Part shown: in pieces, positions 45,191 to 57,237 of the stretch
How positions within the stretch are numbered: position 1 is the first letter of the stretch
How the letters are laid out: every line of letters begins with the position of its first letter
Source: Talaromyces rugulosus
Taxonomy: Eukaryota > Ascomycota > Eurotiomycetes > Eurotiales > Trichocomaceae
Direction: 5' to 3'
DNA: 64,000 bases
Assembly: GCF_013368755.1 (NCBI RefSeq)
Contig: NC_049561.1
Location: forward strand, 7,209,915 to 7,273,914
Translations under genes and position numbers: made by a program
The notes under the pieces: model-generated
The model's database searches: none
What the model was told of the DNA's origin: nothing
The model's input: only the letters and a program-made list of their open reading frames with translations

Positions 45191-48100
45191 GAAGAAAACA
45201 GATTCTATCATCAATGGAAAAGCAACCGACTAGTCTGTTAATTTTATTTTATTAACAAACATTAGCGTCGTACTAGGCAAAAAGGAGTTAGTTAGTTTTT
45301 TTAATTTAATTAACTCCCCACGCCCATATTTATATTAGGGTAGAGGCTCAAATTTGGACTAGGGATATATGACACTGCTATTAATATACAGTATCAGTTT
45401 GAGCATATTTAATTGATTAGCTATGTTATTATAAATTATTGAAAATCATTAGGGTTATATTTTGAGGTGGTTAGAGTATAGAAGTGTTATATCTAATTAG
45501 GACCATAACCATTACTTAAAGTAGAAAAGTGATAAAAGTTTAAGGTTATTTTAGCATAATTTTAGAGTTGTTTTTATGTCCTAGTTAGGGGGACTATCAT
45601 CCATCATTTAATGCATTCATAGAAATATGGCGATGCTGAATATTGCATAGATATTGCAGTATAAGCCTAAATACTGGGTTATAATTTGTTGTTTATGTCA
45701 CTAGGTAGTATTAGATGGTTAATTGGACGAATATTTACGTCAACCTGCATATCAGGCCAAGCGCCATGGCTGATATATATTATCATTCCACAAGTATTAT
45801 AACCAGTATCCTGAACGCATGCAACAGGCCATCTACATTACCATTCCCCGCAAGCCCATTGTATGTATTGTGTTATTAGATGATCCCTAATATCCCATAT
45901 ACCAATGTCATTATCCTAGGTGTTATTTGGTGGTCAAGATAGTCACCTGGATTTAGCAGCATTATCGTACCCAATATGTATAGGAGAATTCCTAAGTATG
46001 TGGTTGACCCTGTAAGTGTACAATCCATGCCCCTAAACCTGATCATCTATAGCAGGTTGTTTACAGCTAGCAATTCATGCACTATAGACCTGGGTCTTAG
46101 TAGTTTGCTGTTAACATTAATACTATTGACAACCTAGTCCTCATGTAGTCCAGCGAGTGGCTTCCATAGAATGCAGCTGAGCAGGCTATAAAGTAGACAA
46201 TTATGCAGCGTGAGCAGCAGATTAAAGAAGCTGAGAAAACATGTATCTAGACCTATAAGCTATGCAAGGTGAATCTATAGATGAAATGTATGGGATAGGC
46301 TATACATTTGTTGGATAAGCACTAGAAGATATTATGGGCGTTATTAGACCAGCCAGATCCTAAAAAGAAATTGGTATTGGCTGAGATTAGAAAACAATTT
46401 ACCTGGATCATTATAGTGGTCCAGCGGACCACATTAACGTGATTGAATACATTCAGTCAATATAAGATACACTGGAAACAGATAGACCAGATGCCCAGCG
46501 CCCTGTTTCAGGCGTGAATAGACCTCAGTACCATAGTGAAGTATTAGGACATGTAGCAGTATATAATTCAATATATTACACAGAATATGTAGCAGCAGAC
46601 CACTTAATTTTAATTGATGATGGACTAGCAGACGGCTATAGAGTAGATAATTAAAGCTATTATAGAAAAAGACAATAAGTCTATAATCAGTAAGGACCTA
46701 ATTGAGAAGATACAGAACCCAGCTAATTAACCATTAAGTCCCATAGATCAGGCTATATTGCGATAATATATCAGCATGTTAGATCATCAATTAGATAGCC
46801 AAGCCGAATATAAATATCACAGTGGTATTATCAGTGGATTAGCCATCATAGACATCAAAGAGCAGAGTAAATAAGAGAGTACATTGACATCCACCCTTCA
46901 ATTATCCAGGATGATTAAGATCGCGCAGATATTAATAGCCCAACAGGTATAGAAAGAGACAGCTGAGACTAAGGATTATTCGAACCCATTACAGGCTATA
47001 GTGATGCGGTTCATAACTACCATGGAGGCCACACTGATAAAGTAGATATTAGATACCCGGACGTACAGATTGAAAATCCAGTACAACACTACCGCTGATA
47101 GGTTAGTGGTGTGGCAGAACAACCAGATTACATATCAGTATTACTGGTTCACTATAGATCAGTTCTAGAAGACGGTGTACAGGTTAATCAACTGGACATG
47201 GGAGCATTTGATGCAGAAGGTGTTGTTGTTGATACTAGAAAAGGCCGAGTAGTTATCCCCTATTGCATGAGACACCATGGAGGACAATATGGCTGAGGAC
47301 CAGCCCTGATAGTATTACGCCTGGGATCTCTGTAATTGGTGGGTGTTGGACGACCAGTAGTAGTTATATTACTAGATTTAGAACACCCCTTGATTGCGCC
47401 AGGAATGGATTCAGCTGGACAGACAATAGCAAGAAAAACGGGTATAGCGGTGAATACAGGCCATTGGATGGAGTAAGGAACAGATATTGGTATTGAAGCA
47501 TTAGACGGGCAATAGCCCCAGGCAGGGATCCGAGGTGTTGAGTATCCGATATCAAAATACCGAGTTTAGCGGCATCTGCAATCAATTCATCAAGAAAGGG
47601 TTAATATCATTTATAGTGTTATATCACAAGAGGTACAGTATCAGTGGGCAGTTAAAGATTATTCATTGATATATGCTGTGGCCGGTGGGCAAGTTATTTA
47701 TATATTTCCAGCAGTTGGTCATGCCATTCCAGCAGTATATTGAGACCATAGTGTATAGGTATCCTGAGCGGAGTGGGTTCATATGGCCACCATAAGAGAT
47801 GGATGGCTGGATATAGATATTGGACCGCATGAAACGGGCTATGTAGCGGGAGAGTAAGATGGATATAGGGAAGTGATTGAATATTAGCGCGTATTAGTAG
47901 ATTATAATTATGATCACACAGTGATATTTAGGGTCTATAGCTGGGTTTGAGGTCGACAATAATGAGGAGGAGGCCACTGAGAATGAAGATGGATATTGGT
48001 GGACGGTGGAGAACACAGTGATTGATATGTAGACTGGGCATGGCAGTCACATTGCTGAGGGGATATATGCCTAGGAAATACACTAAGCAGCTAGGATGTT

Positions 48101-49607
48101 AGTAGTGATATAGAAGCAGTTCTGGCAGGCTAATAAGCAATAACACTGGTTTTTAAGATTCTCATCGACGTGGGGAGCTGAGAGGAAGCATAGACAATAG
48201 ATCATTGAGCAGAACCAGGCACAGCAGGTGGCCTATTAGTAGATAATACGGCAGATAGCTATCTAGCTATTATTAATCTATATTAAAGGACTTATAGCAC
48301 AGTTTCAAAGTATGCAGGTGGCTACTATTAAGACCATCATAGGCAGCGCACTATGGACATTGATAGTGATAGGCACTGGCGGGGGCAAGAGTATAATATT
48401 TATAGTACTAGCAGTGTAGGAGTAGGCCAACACGTCAATTATAGTAGTACCTATGGTGTTGTTGCGACAGGATATACAGCGGGAGTGCAAGTAGACTAGG
48501 ATATCATATATGCCATGGAATTCCTATCAACCGCCCAAGACTGCATGTATTGTATTGGTGATGCCTAAGTCAGCTGTTAGTAAAGGGTTTCGATTATATT
48601 TGGGTTGATTATAGGACCGGAACCGATTAGACTGGATTGTAATTGATGAGTGCTATATAATATTAGACAGCTGGGCGGATTTTCGACCTAAGATGTAGGA
48701 GTTGTTCTAGTTAATGACTATAGGCACCCCTGTGGTCATGTTAATAGCGATGTTGCTGGCGGTCGATGAGACCTGGTTATTATAGACATTATAGTTGACA
48801 CCTGCAGTGATACAATAGTACTACAGCCTATACATAACGCGGACGAACATTGTATACCGTGTGGAGCCAATGGAGCTGGATGAAGCAGCATAGGTGGCAT
48901 TTATTTGATAGTAGGAGGCCTAATGGTATCCCTAGGGGGGGAAAGTGATTATTTACCGTAAATTGACGGGGGATGTTGACATATTAGTGGCGACATTAGG
49001 GGTGTTGGCATACTATAGATAAATGGCCGAGGCGGCTAAGCGGTGGGCATTGTAGGCATTCAGTGAGATAGCTAGTGGGGTCATGATTGTGGCGACGAAT
49101 GCATTGGGGGTGGGCATCAACATCCTGGCTGTATGGTGTATGATCCACGTTGATATACCAAGTATATTGCAGGATTATAGCCAGGAAAGCGGGTATACTG
49201 GACAGAATAGATAGGACAGTGAAGCGGTAATCATTGTACTGTAGACAGCCTAGGGACATGGATAGGGATAGTGAGAGTATAGATGGCAGGAGGGCAAAGA
49301 GGTAATACAGTAATATTTTTAAAAGTCAGGATACCAATAGGTGGTGTTGGACGGGTATTTGGATTCATATAACCAATATGAGGGGTGTGTGGCTGGTAAG
49401 ACAGTGTATGATCAGTGCCAGGCATCAGGGCGGCCATCTATATCTGAACTAAGGTTGAAGCCGGCGCCAACAGCATAGGTGATCCAGGAATGGTTAAAGC
49501 AGTGAATAGCCTAGTAGAAGCAGTCTATACGCGTGTAGATAGCAATTAAAGTCGATGCATTAGAATAGCAGTTGACAGCGTGAACACAGCGATGTTCTAT
49601 ATATTCT
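45191..49607 (+). pseudogene. Telomere-linked helicase block 2, decayed
   Basis: Second copy of the block-1 helicase, uninterrupted and somewhat less mutated. Walker A reads GTGGGKS at about 48372-48392, followed by SIIF and, after stops, SIIVVPMVLLRQDIQREC. The DExH box reads DWIVIDECYIILDSWA at about 48635-48665 (DECH altered to DECY). Later pieces include YRVEPMELDEA. The leader at 45205-45800 is shared with block 1 and holds the empty hAT target site. The copy is cut at 49607, where the 47-bp repeat of the next helicase family begins. The protein class is a RecQ-like subtelomeric helicase, distinct in sequence from the OrsD-RecQ gene at 57.2 kb. Confidence 0.75.
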
Positions 49608-51797
49608 AACCAAAATACCTGAGTGTAGTGAACTGTACTACAATCACAAACTCTATTTTAGGGTTATTTTTGCTAGTTAAATCTAGGGTTAGTGTCATAG
49701 ACTACAATCACGAACTTTTGTAGACTACAATCAGGTTTTGTCGCCTGATCGCCCTCAAAATTGGACCAGTTATTTTCATACCATTAAATCGCTCGTCACC
49801 GGAGAATGAGCGATATTCAAGTTATCGTGCCGCTGTCGTGGTTAATTGAAAAGGACGGGTTTTTCAGGTTGTTTTGGTTGGGGTGCGACGGGCGCTAGTG
49901 GCCAGGATATATCGCGTGCGCGCCATGACGGATCGTCAGGGGTTCTGACGTATTAGGGCATGGTTATATATAATCATATATTGTCCATACTACAGATTAC
50001 CATTACTATTATAGATAGCATTAGTATTTATCACATTTACCAGGGCAATTCATTATTATCATCATGTATAACACGTTTTTCGAGTAACTAGAGGAGTTTC
50101 CTATTGTGGTATGCCGGGAGTGTCGCCATGCCGTGTGGCCTAGCTAGATTGAAACGCATTTGCGTTGCGCGCACCGTTATGTGTCTACTATCATGTGCGT
50201 CACATTGGCCGATGATGTTTGTACATGGCCTAATATCGCGCATGATCTGATTGAGTTGAATATCCCGGCTATCCGGACCATAGTGATCCAACAGTTGGTC
50301 GCGTTTGTTGATGGATATTGATGTCAATTGAGTTCCTATTCGTGCTAATATATATGCACTACCATGCCTATTATGTGGCAGTATTGGATCAAGCATTATC
50401 AGTGGTCCTGGATCTGAAAGATTGGACAGCCTACCCACATGGAGCAGAAACAGATTCAGTATGAGCAGGATTAGGCATGCTGTCCCGTTCAATGCCAGCG
50501 GTTGTTTCCTGTTAAGGCCAACTCGCAGTATTTTGCGATTATTCCCGAGACGGATGAAGCTGTGGCCCCCGATGGTGATGCGTGCGAGACGTTAATCTAG
50601 AATATGCAGGCGCATTGGCGCAGCGTGCAGGAGGCCGCGGATCGGAAGATCCAGGCTGGCCAGGTCGACGAGGCCAACCCGTGGTTACGGCGAACCGAGT
50701 GGGTGAAGTATTTGGGGGAGTTCGACATCCCCGATTTGATATAGAGTGTGAGCCTACCCCCCGCGGATATCGATGGCCAGCCGTCTATTGAGCCGGAAGC
50801 CCACGCCATTTGGACGGCTATGGCGTGGTTGGCTACGATCAGCCAGTTGTCCGTGATTCACCAGATTGGGGTGTTTGTGCGGTTGGAAGCCATCTGGACT
50901 GAGCAGCATTAGACGCGGTACACCCTGTTAGAGGCGTATTAGGATGAGGAGTTAATTGTGAAGCAGGTGCGGCCGTGGTAGGAGATGTTGATGTTTTTTT
51001 GGCGTACGCAGCAGCTGTACGAGTGGACCAGTCCTTTGTATCGATTTATGCGACGACAGCGTATGGTATGGGAGCGGTTGGTTGACGCGGTGCGGATTCC
51101 ACCCATCTGCTAGGTGAGCAAGGGTAAGGTGATCATGCGATCCGGGGCCACGCGGGCACCGTGGGTGGAGGAAGAGGAGGAAGAGGAGGGGGAGGAGGAG
51201 GAGGAGGAGGAGGAGGAGAGAGATACCATGTTGATTGATTCGTTGTCCGTGGACAGTAACGAACCCGATTTTTTCAATGATAGGAGTGACGGGATAGAGA
51301 AGACGATGGAGGAGACGGCTATGGGGAGAACGGTTGATGTGGATGCTATATTTGATATTGAGCGCCCCCCGGAGAATGAGGAGGAAGCCAGTAATATCAC
51401 TGTGCCGCCATTGAGCCCTGTGGAGCGGGTGTGTTTGGATTTTTGCATTGAATTGTTGAACCAGCGCATCATTTGATGGGAGTATGACAGCGCATTAGTG
51501 TGTGCCGCAGCTGTATTGGGGGTTTGTGAGGGCGGTTTCCGTACGCCCGAGGATTACTCGCCTATTTTATCGCGAGTGATCAAGGTCGCGCGGTTCATGG
51601 TGGTGAAGAAAGCCGTTGAATTGAGTGACGAGCCCGAGGAGGAGGATGTGGCTGAGTTGCCCAGTTCCATGGACTATACGGATTGGGACAGCGTATATGG
51701 TGGATCGCCGCTACCTAGTTCGCCAGGCCGCAAAGGATGTTTGCAGTGGGTGACCTAGATGATGGATTGGTTCATGGTGCGCGGATCGCAAGGCCCT
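49608..51797 (+). pseudogene. Truncated OrsD-RecQ helicase copy A
   Basis: Begins with one 47-bp repeat and a leader, then runs through the 5' third of the helicase gene, ending at ggatcgcaaggcccta, equivalent to about 58594 of the open copy. It includes the OrsD-type zinc-finger region (VVCRECRHAVWPS, then a stop) and the Glu-rich tract. Many TAA, TAG and TGA codons occur where the open copy or copy B has CAA, CAG or CGA. Every difference from the open copy that I compared is C-to-T on the + strand. Confidence 0.85.
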
Positions 51798-52032
51798 AAC
51801 CAAAATACCTGAGTGTAGTGAACTGTACTACAATCACAAACTCTAACCAAAATACCTGAGTGTAGTGAACTGTACTACAATCACAAACTCTAACCAAAAT
51901 ACCTGAGTGTAGTGAACTGTACTACAATCACAAACTCTAACCAAAATACCTGAGTGTAGTGAACTGTACTACAATCACAAACTCTAACCAAAATACCTGA
52001 GTGTAGTGAACTGTACTACAATCACAAACTCT
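51798..52032 (+). repeat. 47-bp tandem repeat, five copies
   Basis: The unit begins aaccaaaatacctgag and ends cacaaactct; it contains TGTAGT and ACTACA seven bases apart, a potential hairpin. Copies elsewhere: 49608-49654 (one), 53975-54068 (two), 54170-54216 (one), 56360-56453 (two). Every array starts with CTAACC or CCCTAACC at its left junction. Confidence 0.95.
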
Positions 52033-53974
52033 ATTTTAGGGTTATTTTTGCTAGTTAAATCTAGGGTTAGTGTCATAGACTACAATCACAAACTTTTATA
52101 GACTACAATCAGGTTTTGTCGCCTGATCGCCCTCAAAATTAAACCAGTTATTTTCATACCATTAAATCGCTCGTCACCGGAGAATGAGCGATATTCAAGT
52201 TATCATACCGTTGTTGTGGTTAATTAAAAAGGACAGGTTTTTCAGGTTGTTTTGGTTGGGGTACGACAGGCGCTAGTGGCCAGGATATATCACGTGCGCG
52301 CCATGACAGATCGTCAGGGGTTCCAACGTATTAGGACATAGTTATATATAATTATATATTGTCTATACTACAGATTACCATTACCATTATAGATAGCATT
52401 AGTATTTATCACATTTACCAAAGCAATTCATTATTATCATCATGTATAACACGTTTTTCGAGCAACTAGAGGAGTTTCTTATTATGGTATGCCGGGAGTG
52501 TCGCTATGCCATGTGGCCCAGCCAGATTGAAACGCATTTGCGTCGCGTGCACCGTTATATGTCCACCACCATGCGCATCACATTGACCGATGATGTTTGT
52601 ACATGGCCTAACATCGCGCATGATCTGATTGAGTTGAATATCCTGGTCACCTGGACCACAGTGATCTAACAGTTGGTCGTGCCTGTTGATGGATATCGAT
52701 GTTAATTGAGTTCCTATTCGTGCCAATATATATGCACTACTATGCCTATTATGTGGCAGCATTGGATTAAGCATCATCAGTGGTCCCGGACCTGAAAGAT
52801 TGGATAGCCCACCTACATGGAGCAGAAACAGATTCAGCACGAGCAGGACCAGGTATGCTGTTCTGTTCAATGCCAGCGGTTGTTTCCCGTCAAGGCTAAC
52901 TCGCAGTATTTTGCGATTATTCCTGAGATGGATGAAGCTGTGGCCCCCGACGGTGATGTGTGTGAGATGTTAATCTAGAATATGCAGGCGCATTGGCGCA
53001 GCGTGTAGGAGGCTGCGGATCGGAAGATTTAGGCTGGCCAGGTTGATGAGGCCAACCCGTGGTTATGGTGAACCGAGTGGGTGAAGTATTTGGGGGAGTT
53101 CAACATCTCTGATTTGATATAGAGTGTGAGCTTACCTCCTGCGGATATTGATGGCCAGCCATCTATTGAGCTGGAAGCCCACGCTATTTGGACGGCTATG
53201 GTGTGGTTGGCCATGATCAGCCAGTTGTCCGTGATTCACCAGATTGGGGTGTTTGTGTGGTTGGAAGTTATCTGGATTGAGCAGCATCAGACGCGGTACA
53301 CTCTGTTAGAGGTGTACCAGGATGAGGAGTTAATTGTGAAGCAGGTGTGGCTGTGGCAGGAGATGTTGATGTTTTTTTGGCGTACACAGCAGCCGCACGA
53401 GTGGACTAGTCCCTCGTATCGATTCACGCGACGACAGCGCATGGCATGGGAGCGGTTGGTCGACGTGGTGTGGATTCCACCCACCCGCCAGGTGAGCAAG
53501 GGTAAGGTGATCACGCGATCCGGGGCCACGCGGGTACCGTGGGTGGAGGAAGAGGAGGAAGAGGAGGAGGAGGAGGAGGAGGAGGAGGAGGAGGAGGAGG
53601 AGGAGGAGGAGGAGGAGGAGGAGGAGGAGAGAGACACCATGTCGATTGATTCGTTGTCTGTGGACAGCAACGAACCCGATTTTTTCAATGATAGGAGTGA
53701 CGGGATAGAGAAGACGATGGAGGAGATAGCTATAGGGAGAACAGTTAATATGGATGCCATATTTGATATTGAGCGCCCCCCGGAGAATGAGGAGGAAGCC
53801 AGCAACATCACCATGCCACCATTGAGCCCCATAGAGCGGGCGTGTTTGGATTTTTGCATCGAATTGTTGAACCAGCGCATTACTCGACAGGAGTACAATA
53901 GTGTATTAGTGTGTGCCGTAGCTGTATTAGGAGTTCGTGAGGGTGGTTTCCATATACCTGAGGATTACCCATCT
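51798..53974 (+). pseudogene. Truncated OrsD-RecQ helicase copy B
   Basis: Five tandem 47-bp repeats lead this copy. It ends earlier than copies A and D, near residue 370 of the helicase. It differs from the open copy by both C-to-T and G-to-A, unlike copies A and D. Some codons mutated in A, D and the 5' part of the open copy are still wild-type here, for example CAA at the eighth codon and CAG in WPSQIETHL. The GAGGAG tract is expanded to more than 20 Glu codons. Confidence 0.85.
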
Positions 53975-54169
53975 AACCAAAATACCTGAGTGTAGTGAAC
54001 TGTACTACAATCACAAACTCTAACCAAAATACCTGAGTGTAGTGAACTGTACTACAATCACAAACTCTATTTTAGGGTTATTTTTGCTAGTTAAATCTAG
54101 GGTTAGTGTCATAGACTACAATCACGAACTTTTGTAGACTACAATCAGGTTTTGTCGCCTGATCGCCCT
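53975..54169 (+). repeat. Short leader fragment (copy C)
   Basis: Two 47-bp repeats and about 100 bp of leader, cut at gcctgatcgcccta where the next unit begins. Confidence 0.9.
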
Positions 54170-56359
54170 AACCAAAATACCTGAGTGTAGTGAACTGTAC
54201 TACAATCACAAACTCTATTTTAGGGTTATTTTTGCTAGTTAAATCTAGGGTTAGTGTCATAGACTACAATCACGAACTTTTGTAGACTACAATCAGGTTT
54301 TGTCGCCTGATCGCCCTCAAAATTGGACCAGTTATTTTCATACCATTAAATCGCTCGTCACCGGAGAATGAGCGATATTCAAGTTATCGTGCCGCTGTCG
54401 TGGTTAATTGAAAAGGACGGGTTTTTCAGGTTGTTTTGGTTGGGGTGCGACGGGCGCTAGTGGCCAGGATATATCGCGTGCGCGCCATGACGGATCGTCA
54501 GGGGTTCTGACGTATTAGGGCATGGTTATATATAATCATATATTGTCCATACTACAGATTACCATTACTATTATAGATAGCATTAGTATTTATCACATTT
54601 ACCAGGGCAATTCATTATTATCATCATGTATAACACGTTTTTCGAGTAACTAGAGGAGTTTCCTATTGTGGTATGCCGGGAGTGTCGCCATGCCGTGTGG
54701 CCTAGCTAGATTGAAACGCATTTGCGTTGCGCGCACCGTTATGTGTCTACTATCATGTGCGTCACATTGGCCGATGATGTTTGTACATGGCCTAATATCG
54801 CGCATGATCTGATTGAGTTGAATATCCCGGCTATCCGGACCATAGTGATCCAACAGTTGGTCGCGTTTGTTGATGGATATTGATGTCAATTGAGTTCCTA
54901 TTCGTGCTAATATATATGCACTACCATGCCTATTATGTGGCAGTATTGGATCAAGCATTATCAGTGGTCCTGGATCTGAAAGATTGGACAGCCTACCCAC
55001 ATGGAGCAGAAACAGATTCAGTATGAGCAGGATTAGGCATGCTGTCCCGTTCAATGCCAGCGGTTGTTTCCTGTTAAGGCCAACTCGCAGTATTTTGCGA
55101 TTATTCCCGAGACGGATGAAGCTGTGGCCCCCGATGGTGATGCGTGCGAGACGTTAATCTAGAATATGCAGGCGCATTGGCGCAGCGTGCAGGAGGCCGC
55201 GGATCGGAAGATCCAGGCTGGCCAGGTCGACGAGGCCAACCCGTGGTTACGGCGAACCGAGTGGGTGAAGTATTTGGGGGAGTTCGACATCCCCGATTTG
55301 ATATAGAGTGTGAGCCTACCCCCCGCGGATATCGATGGCCAGCCGTCTATTGAGCCGGAAGCCCACGCCATTTGGACGGCTATGGCGTGGTTGGCTACGA
55401 TCAGCCAGTTGTCCGTGATTCACCAGATTGGGGTGTTTGTGCGGTTGGAAGCCATCTGGACTGAGCAGCATTAGACGCGGTACACCCTGTTAGAGGCGTA
55501 TTAGGATGAGGAGTTAATTGTGAAGCAGGTGCGGCCGTGGTAGGAGATGTTGATGTTTTTTTGGCGTACGCAGCAGCTGTACGAGTGGACCAGTCCTTTG
55601 TATCGATTTATGCGACGACAGCGTATGGTATGGGAGCGGTTGGTTGACGCGGTGCGGATTCCACCCATCTGCTAGGTGAGCAAGGGTAAGGTGATCATGC
55701 GATCCGGGGCCACGCGGGCACCGTGGGTGGAGGAAGAGGAGGAAGAGGAGGGGGAGGAGGAGGAGGAGGAGGAGGAGGAGAGAGATACCATGTTGATTGA
55801 TTCGTTGTCCGTGGACAGTAACGAACCCGATTTTTTCAATGATAGGAGTGACGGGATAGAGAAGACGATGGAGGAGACGGCTATGGGGAGAACGGTTGAT
55901 GTGGATGCTATATTTGATATTGAGCGCCCCCCGGAGAATGAGGAGGAAGCCAGTAATATCACTGTGCCGCCATTGAGCCCTGTGGAGCGGGTGTGTTTGG
56001 ATTTTTGCATTGAATTGTTGAACCAGCGCATCATTTGATGGGAGTATGACAGCGCATTAGTGTGTGCCGCAGCTGTATTGGGGGTTTGTGAGGGCGGTTT
56101 CCGTACGCCCGAGGATTACTCGCCTATTTTATCGCGAGTGATCAAGGTCGCGCGGTTCATGGTGGTGAAGAAAGCCGTTGAATTGAGTGACGAGCCCGAG
56201 GAGGAGGATGTGGCTGAGTTGCCCAGTTCCATGGACTATACGGATTGGGACAGCGTATATGGTGGATCGCCGCTACCTAGTTCGCCAGGCCGCAAAGGAT
56301 GTTTGCAGTGGGTGACCTAGATGATGGATTGGTTCATGGTGCGCGGATCGCAAGGCCCT
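54170..56359 (+). pseudogene. Truncated OrsD-RecQ helicase copy D, duplicate of copy A
   Basis: Same length (2190 bp), same mutations and same truncation point as copy A, offset by 4562 bp. I see no difference between the two by eye. It is a recent duplication of an already mutated and truncated unit. Confidence 0.9.
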
Positions 56360-57237
56360 AACCAAAATACCTGAGTGTAGTGAACTGTACTACAATCACA
56401 AACTCTAACCAAAATACCTGAGTGTAGTGAACTGTACTACAATCACAAACTCTATTTTAGGGTTATTTTTGCTAGTTAAATCTAGGGTTAGTGTCATAGA
56501 CTACAATCACGAACTTTTGTAGACTACAATCAGGTTTTGTCGCCTGATCGCCCTCAAAATTGGACCAGTTATTTTCATACCATTAAATCGCTCGTCACCG
56601 GAGAATGAGCGATATTCAAGTTATCGTGCCGCTGTCGTGGTTAATTGAAAAGGACGGGTTTTTCAGGTTGTTTTGGTTGGGGTGCGACGGGCGCTAGTGG
56701 CCAGGATATATCGCGTGCGCGCCATGACGGATCGTCAGGGGTTCTGACGTATTAGGGCATGGTTATATATAATCATATATTGTCCATACTACAGATTACC
56801 ATTACTATTATAGATAGCATTAGTATTTATCACATTTACCAGGGCAATTCATTATTATCATCATGTATAACACGTTTTTCGAGTAACTAGAGGAGTTTCC
56901 TATTGTGGTATGCCGGGAGTGTCGCCATGCCGTGTGGCCTAGCTAGATTGAAACGCATTTGCGTTGCGCGCACCGTTATGTGTCTACTATCATGTGCGTC
57001 ACATTGGCCGATGATGTTTGTACATGGCCTAATATCGCGCATGATCTGATTGAGTTGAATATCCCGGCTATCCGGACCATAGTGATCCAACAGTTGGTCG
57101 CGTTTGTTGATGGATATTGATGTCAATTGAGTTCCTATTCGTGCTAATATATATGCACTACCATGCCTATTATGTGGCAGTATTGGATCAAGCATTATCA
57201 GTGGTCCTGGATCTGAAAGATTGGACAGCCTACCCAC
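56360..57237 (+). pseudogene. Leader and broken N-terminal OrsD part of the open helicase copy
   Basis: Two 47-bp repeats and the leader are followed by an ATG at 56863 that is in frame with the long helicase frame 375 bases downstream. The intervening codons encode the OrsD/C2H2-like finger CRECRHAVWPS..ETHL....H but contain several stops, the first after seven codons. This stretch shares the mutated bases of copies A and D. It therefore looks like a mutated 5' end joined to an unmutated gene body near 57258. Confidence 0.8.

Noticed and set aside
45191..49607. Short ORFs (for example 47111-47296) as separate genes
   Set aside because: They are open pieces of the decayed helicase frame or of other frames; the block aligns as a whole with block 1.
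53287..53898. Long Ser-rich open frame on the minus strand (also at 51110, 55672, 57708)
   Set aside because: It is the complement of the helicase Glu tract and its flanks; its openness follows from the coding strand, and it has no features of its own.
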